From Bifidobacterium panos (lineage in GTDB: Bacteria > Actinomycetota > Actinomycetes > Actinomycetales > Bifidobacteriaceae), in assembly GCF_012932445.1 (NCBI RefSeq), contig NZ_JAAIIJ010000012.1, positions 1-64,000 of the forward strand: a stretch of DNA of 64,000 bases, written 5' to 3'. Of the stretch, positions 60,982 to 64,000 are shown in pieces. Both the position numbers and the translations under genes were made by a program. Position 1 is the first letter of the stretch. Every line of letters starts with the position of its first letter. The notes beneath the pieces were generated by a model that saw nothing but the letters and a program-made list of their open reading frames with translations, did no database searches and was not told the origin of the DNA.

Positions 60982-61071
60982 ATATATGATTCCTTATTCC
61001 TTGCGGCTGGCAATTTTCTTGCGGTCGGCGCAAGGTGATTATGCAAAGACTATGCAAACTTATGCAAAAGC

Positions 61072-61106
61072 AAAAGCCCCGCCACCCGTCGATGGCAGGG
61101 CTTCTT
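61072..61106 (-). terminator. Terminator between rpmF and rnc
   Basis: On the minus strand AAGCCCTGCCA pairs with TGGCGGGGCTT and is followed by TTGC. Partial read-through into rnc is possible. Confidence 0.75.
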
Positions 61107-61127
61107 ACGCTAGTATTCCAGCGGCGC

Positions 61128-61322
61128 TCACTTGGCGTGAACCGGCTGGATCGCGTCGCGGTAGACGCGGCCACGGAAGGAACCGCAGCTCGGGCATGCC
61201 GTGTGAGGCAGGGCCGGCTCGCCGCAGTTCGGGCAGTTCACGGTCGCCGTGGCGGCGGCCTTCCAGTTCGCGCGACGCGAGTGCGTGTTGGCGCGCGAGG
61301 TCTTGTACTTAGGCAGTGCCAT
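61128..61322 (-). CDS. rpmF: 50S ribosomal protein L32
   Basis: A 64-residue L32 starting [19 protein letters not shown]. It has the four zinc cysteines in [18 protein letters not shown], so it is the zinc-containing (C+) form. It lies 85 bases after the DUF177 gene, a universal neighbour pair. Confidence 0.97.
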   Translation of the reverse strand: MALPKYKTSRANTHSRRANWKAAATATVNCPNCGEPALPHTACPSCGSFRGRVYRDAIQPVHAK

Positions 61323-61407
61323 TTTTAGTATCCTCTGTTTCGTTCGAACATATTGAGCTTAAGCGTTCAGTACTTTAACGCGACGTGCGTACAAAACGCC
61401 TCTGGTG

Positions 61408-61998
61408 CTATTGCTGTTCGCGCTCCAGCTGCGCTTTGAGATCGGCAAGCCCGGCGAAACGGATATCGGTCACTTCGTGATGATGCTTCGGATTCTCGTT
61501 GAGATCGACGCCGCACTGCGAGCACAACCCGCGGCAATCCTCGCGACACAGCGGCTGCAGCGGCAGTTCCTCCACCAAGGTGTCGCGCAACAGCGCCTCG
61601 ATATCGGCGAACGCGCCGTTGCTGAGCAGCGGGTAGGTGTCTTCCGACTCCTCCTCGCCCGCAACGATGTCGACTTCCCCGGCGCTCGCCGCTTCGCGCT
61701 TGTCCTCGTAGGGGAAGAACGCGGTGACGCTCGTCGTCCAGTCCTTGACGATGGGTTTCAGGCAACGGGTGCACTCGGCATGCACCGGCGCGCTGATCCG
61801 CGCGGTGAATATCAGGCCGTCCACGATGGAATCGAACGAGCCGCTCACATGCACATCGGCGCCTTCCTTCACGCCGATCACCTCGTCGCCGATGCCCGAA
61901 GGGGCGGGGAAGTCGGCATCCACCGCTTTGCTTAAACCGGCGCGCGAGGCGACTTGCGCCACGGAAATCGCCCAGGGGGAATCTTCAATACGTGGCAT
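61408..61998 (-). CDS. DUF177 (YceD-like) protein
   Basis: A 196-residue protein with the DUF177 features: a CTRCLKP cysteine pair (about 78-84) and CREDCRGLCSQCGVDLNENP (about 148-167), suggesting metal binding. It is linked to rpmF in most bacteria; related plant proteins act in 23S rRNA processing. Its ATG directly abuts the TAG of the DivIVA-like gene, so the two are translationally linked. Confidence 0.93.
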   Translation of the reverse strand: MPRIEDSPWAISVAQVASRAGLSKAVDADFPAPSGIGDEVIGVKEGADVHVSGSFDSIVDGLIFTARISAPVHAECTRCLKPIVKDWTTSVTAFFPYEDKREAASAGEVDIVAGEEESEDTYPLLSNGAFADIEALLRDTLVEELPLQPLCREDCRGLCSQCGVDLNENPKHHHEVTDIRFAGLADLKAQLEREQQ

Positions 61999-62709
61999 CT
62001 ACTGCGCCTCCGGATAGTCACTGATGTCGAGGTGCGGCAGCTGCTCGGCGGCGGATTTTTGCCGTTCGTGCAGCACGTTCAACCCCGCGTCCACATCGTT
62101 TGCGAGCTTGTTGAGCTGCCTGCGCAACTCTTCCATCATCCTGGTCGAATAATCGTCGGCTCCACGCGTGAGATGATCGGCCTTGGCTTGCGCGGCGTTG
62201 AGAATCGTGCGAGCTTTCTGACGCGCGAGCTCGGTGACGTTCTCCTGACCGGCGAGGAACTGCGCCTGTGCGTTGGCTTCCTTCACCGCGTCCGCGGCGC
62301 GACTCTGCGCGGAGGCGATAATCGAGTTCGCCTGGGTCTGCGCGCTTTGCAAGCGGCGCTCGGCCTCCCTCATCAGCGCCGATGCTCGCTCGAGCTGCAC
62401 CGGCAGCATCTTCTTCAACTCGGCTAGGTTCCCCGTGAATTCCTCGCGATCCACCTTCACCTGACTGGAGGAGAACAGCCCGCCCTTGGCTTCGTTCAGC
62501 GCTTCCTCCATGCGCTCGATGATGTCGTAGACGGTGGTGAACTCGTCGCGGTTCGCGTCTGCCTCATCGTCCGCTTCGTCGTCCCGTTCGCGCAAATCGG
62601 GCAACGGGAACGGCGCCTTGAATGCAACGGCGTCCGGTGCGGGAGTCGAAGCCGTGCCGCCTGTCGCATCATCCATATCGTCGGCCAGAGTGGGTTGCTC
62701 GTCGCTCAT
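61999..62709 (-). CDS. DivIVA-like coiled-coil cell-division protein
   Basis: A 236-residue protein. The first 65 residues are acidic and disordered. About 70-215 is coiled coil ([45 protein letters not shown]), as in Mycobacterium Wag31-related or SepIVA-type proteins encoded next to coaD and DUF177. It is probably a cytoplasmic scaffold for septum or envelope growth. ATG 62709 overlaps the coaD TGA (ATGA) and follows GAAAGG; the longer start at 62760 is inside coaD. Confidence 0.87.
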   Translation of the reverse strand: MSDEQPTLADDMDDATGGTASTPAPDAVAFKAPFPLPDLRERDDEADDEADANRDEFTTVYDIIERMEEALNEAKGGLFSSSQVKVDREEFTGNLAELKKMLPVQLERASALMREAERRLQSAQTQANSIIASAQSRAADAVKEANAQAQFLAGQENVTELARQKARTILNAAQAKADHLTRGADDYSTRMMEELRRQLNKLANDVDAGLNVLHERQKSAAEQLPHLDISDYPEAQ

Positions 62710-63203
62710 GATGATTTCCTTTCGTTGCGCAACGCTTCGTTCAGCATCGGCACCACGCAATCAGGCACCATGCCGGTGACATCCCCGCCGTGGCGGGCCA
62801 CATCCTTGACGACGGAACTGGAGATGTGCTCCAGCGCTGGGTCGGCGGGCAGGAACAGCGTTTCCACATTGGCCAGCTTGCGGTTCACCAGCGCCATGCT
62901 GAGCTCCGCCTCATAATCGCCGTTCTGCCGCAGTCCCTTGACGATCACCGTGGCTCCCACCTGCTTGCAATAGTCGGTAATCAGCCCGTCCGTGGACGCG
63001 ACGGCCACGTTCTCACACCCTCTTTTGTCCAGCGCCCGACGAATCACATCAACGCGCGTTTCAGCTGAAAAGAGCGGCGTTTTGGCGGCGTTCATCGCCA
63101 CTACCACATACACTTCCTCGAAAAGGCGCGCGCTGCGTTCGATTACATCGAGATGTCCGGCGGTTACGGGGTCGAAAGAACCGGGGCACACTGCTTTGGT
63201 CAT
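62706..63203 (-). CDS. coaD: Phosphopantetheine adenylyltransferase
   Basis: The fourth step of coenzyme A synthesis. Its 165 residues include the nucleotidyltransferase motif [15 protein letters not shown] (about 7-21) with the T/HxGH-type site, [20 protein letters not shown] and [17 protein letters not shown]. It leads the run coaD, DivIVA-like, DUF177, rpmF, rnc. Confidence 0.97.
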   Translation of the reverse strand: MTKAVCPGSFDPVTAGHLDVIERSARLFEEVYVVVAMNAAKTPLFSAETRVDVIRRALDKRGCENVAVASTDGLITDYCKQVGATVIVKGLRQNGDYEAELSMALVNRKLANVETLFLPADPALEHISSSVVKDVARHGGDVTGMVPDCVVPMLNEALRNERKSS

Positions 63204-63255
63204 ACCACCAGCCTACCTCCTGGTATGGCGTTGGGTCGCATAACAGAGCTCAAGA

Positions 63256-63298
63256 TATTATGATGAATGCAATCAAGCCCTAATCCAAGGAGCATGCC
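63256..63298 (+). promoter_or_regulatory. Promoter and ribosome binding site of the DUF3039 gene
   Basis: A TATTAT box (63256-63261) lies 37 bases upstream of the GTG start, and AAGGAG lies 6 bases before it. An imperfect inverted repeat (CATACCACCAG / CTCCTGGTATGG) at 63201-63228 lies between this promoter and coaD. Confidence 0.45.
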
Positions 63299-63595
63299 GT
63301 GAAGAATACGTATCTCAATGCAGCTGACGGTTCCCCACTGTCTGATCCGGATTCCGGCGCGGGCACCTCTGTTCTGGAGCGTCCCGAGGTTCAGGAGGAG
63401 ACCCAGCGTTCCGACAATGGCGATGCGGATCGGTTCGCGCACTATGTTTCGCGTGATCGTATCGCCGAATCGCGCTTGACGGGTCGTCCGGTGGTGGCGC
63501 TGTGCGGCAAGGTTTGGGTGCCCAAGCGCGATCCGTCCCAATACCCCGTTTGTCCCGACTGCCAGCGCATCTACGAGGAAATGGCCGGCCTATAG
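63299..63595 (+). CDS. DUF3039 family protein
   Basis: A 98-residue actinobacterial protein. The conserved part is residues 45-95: RFAHYVSRDRIAESRLTGRP, VALCGKVWVP, RDPSQYPVCPDC. The CxxC together with the other Cys suggests a zinc site. The function is unknown. The GTG start has a strong ribosome binding site. Confidence 0.92.
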   Translation: MKNTYLNAADGSPLSDPDSGAGTSVLERPEVQEETQRSDNGDADRFAHYVSRDRIAESRLTGRPVVALCGKVWVPKRDPSQYPVCPDCQRIYEEMAGL

Positions 63596-63606
63596 ATCCC
63601 ACGGAT

Positions 63607-63694
63607 CCCATGGCGCGGTGTTCCCATGGCGTGGTTTTGGCTATTTTCCAACGTTTTTGGTTACCGCGCCATGGAAAAAACACCGCGCCATGGG
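63607..63694. repeat. 88-bp double-palindrome repeat (copy 2, inverted)
   Basis: The ends carry doubled CCATGGCGCGGTGTT and their complements, and the core GGCTATTTTCCAACGTTTTT is the complement of copy 1 (15557-15644). It fills almost the whole gap between the convergent DUF3039 and aldo/keto reductase genes. Confidence 0.75.
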
Positions 63695-63698
63695 ATTC

Positions 63699-64000
63699 TT
63701 ACGGGCGCAAGCAGATGGCGTCGATGCGGGCGAGTTCCTCGTCGCTGAAGGTTGTGTTGTGTAGGGTGTTGATATTGTCCAAGATCTGCTGGGGTTTGGA
63801 TGCGCCGACCAGCACCGAGGTGACTACGCCATCGTGCAACAGCCACGCCAGGCTCATCTCGGCGAGCGTCTGACCGCGCTCGGCGGCGATATCGTTCAGC
63901 TCGCGAATCTGCTGCAGCCGCTCGGGCGTGAGTGCGGAATCGTCAAGGAAACGCGGGTCGAGCGCAATGCGGCTGTCGGCCGGCACGCCCTCCAGATAGC
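63699..64000 (-). CDS. Aldo/keto reductase, C-terminal part (5' end beyond window)
   Basis: The frame is open from the right edge to the stop at 63699 and encodes the last 100 residues: LNDIAAERGQTLAEMSLAWLL, VVTSVLVGASKPQQILDNI, FSDEELARIDAICL. This is the NADPH-binding C-terminus of the AKR family, closest in feel to the YghZ/potassium-channel-beta (AKR14/AKR6) group. Substrate unknown. Confidence 0.88.
   Translation of the reverse strand, partial: YLEGVPADSRIALDPRFLDDSALTPERLQQIRELNDIAAERGQTLAEMSLAWLLHDGVVTSVLVGASKPQQILDNINTLHNTTFSDEELARIDAICLRP

Overview
The window is a high-GC actinobacterial chromosome segment, most likely from a Bifidobacterium. The evidence is the set of conserved genes (a GTG-start rho with an Arg/Asn/Asp-rich insert, DUF2469, DUF3039, a DivIVA-like gene beside coaD, a 635-residue leuA with the actinobacterial DLRDGNQ motif) and many start codons that sit 7-8 bases behind a TANNNT box (leaderless style). 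I cannot name the species from sequence alone.

Layout. 1-1160: the tail of a surface-protein gene and a small HTH gene, an older copy of the arrangement at 38.7-39.8 kb. 1.8-9.1 kb: leuA, then on the minus strand a class A PBP, UDP-galactopyranose mutase and DNA polymerase IV. 9.3-11.4 kb: a coiled-coil surface protein with an LAATG anchor. 11.6-16.8 kb: tRNA-Ser(GCU), a YigZ-family protein, a HEAT/LRV-like protein, malQ, rplM-rpsI. 17.1-22.1 kb: two paralogous C-type-lectin-like surface proteins. 22.3-25.8 kb: GNAT, DUF2469, rho. 26.1-29.7 kb: a BspA/InlB/cell-wall-binding-repeat adhesin. 29.8-31.9 kb: remnants of toxin-antitoxin and RhuM-like genes. 32.9-38.9 kb: a 2012-residue lectin plus InlB-repeat adhesin, followed by the second HTH gene. 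40.4-64.0 kb: housekeeping genes (TetR regulator, DUF2974 hydrolase, rpmB, an AT-rich DUF4143-type ATPase island, recG-rsmD, rpsP-khpA-rimM-trmD, ffh, cysS, an ABC-F ATPase, ilvB-ilvN, rnc-rpmF-DUF177-DivIVA-like-coaD, DUF3039 and an incomplete aldo/keto reductase).

The accessory theme is cell-surface variation. Five exported proteins (one only a fragment) carry sortase-like LAxTG or LVDTG tails or cell-wall-binding repeats. Three of them share an N-terminal C-type-lectin-like domain. Two of the large adhesin genes have a run of nine G upstream, a typical slippage-prone switch, and two contain long in-frame tandem repeats.

The intergenic DNA around these genes is full of structured repeats. 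The best candidate for something undescribed is a family of long hairpins at four places (1310-1386, 31957-32029, 40171-40247, 47300-47389). Their stems differ in sequence but stay complementary, while the loop sequence (GACGTAAGACTTGGCC...GGCCCGGAG) is conserved. Other families are a composite cruciform (three copies), an arm-plus-variable-hairpin element, an 88-bp double palindrome (two copies) and tandem CGTACGCTG terminators (two loci).
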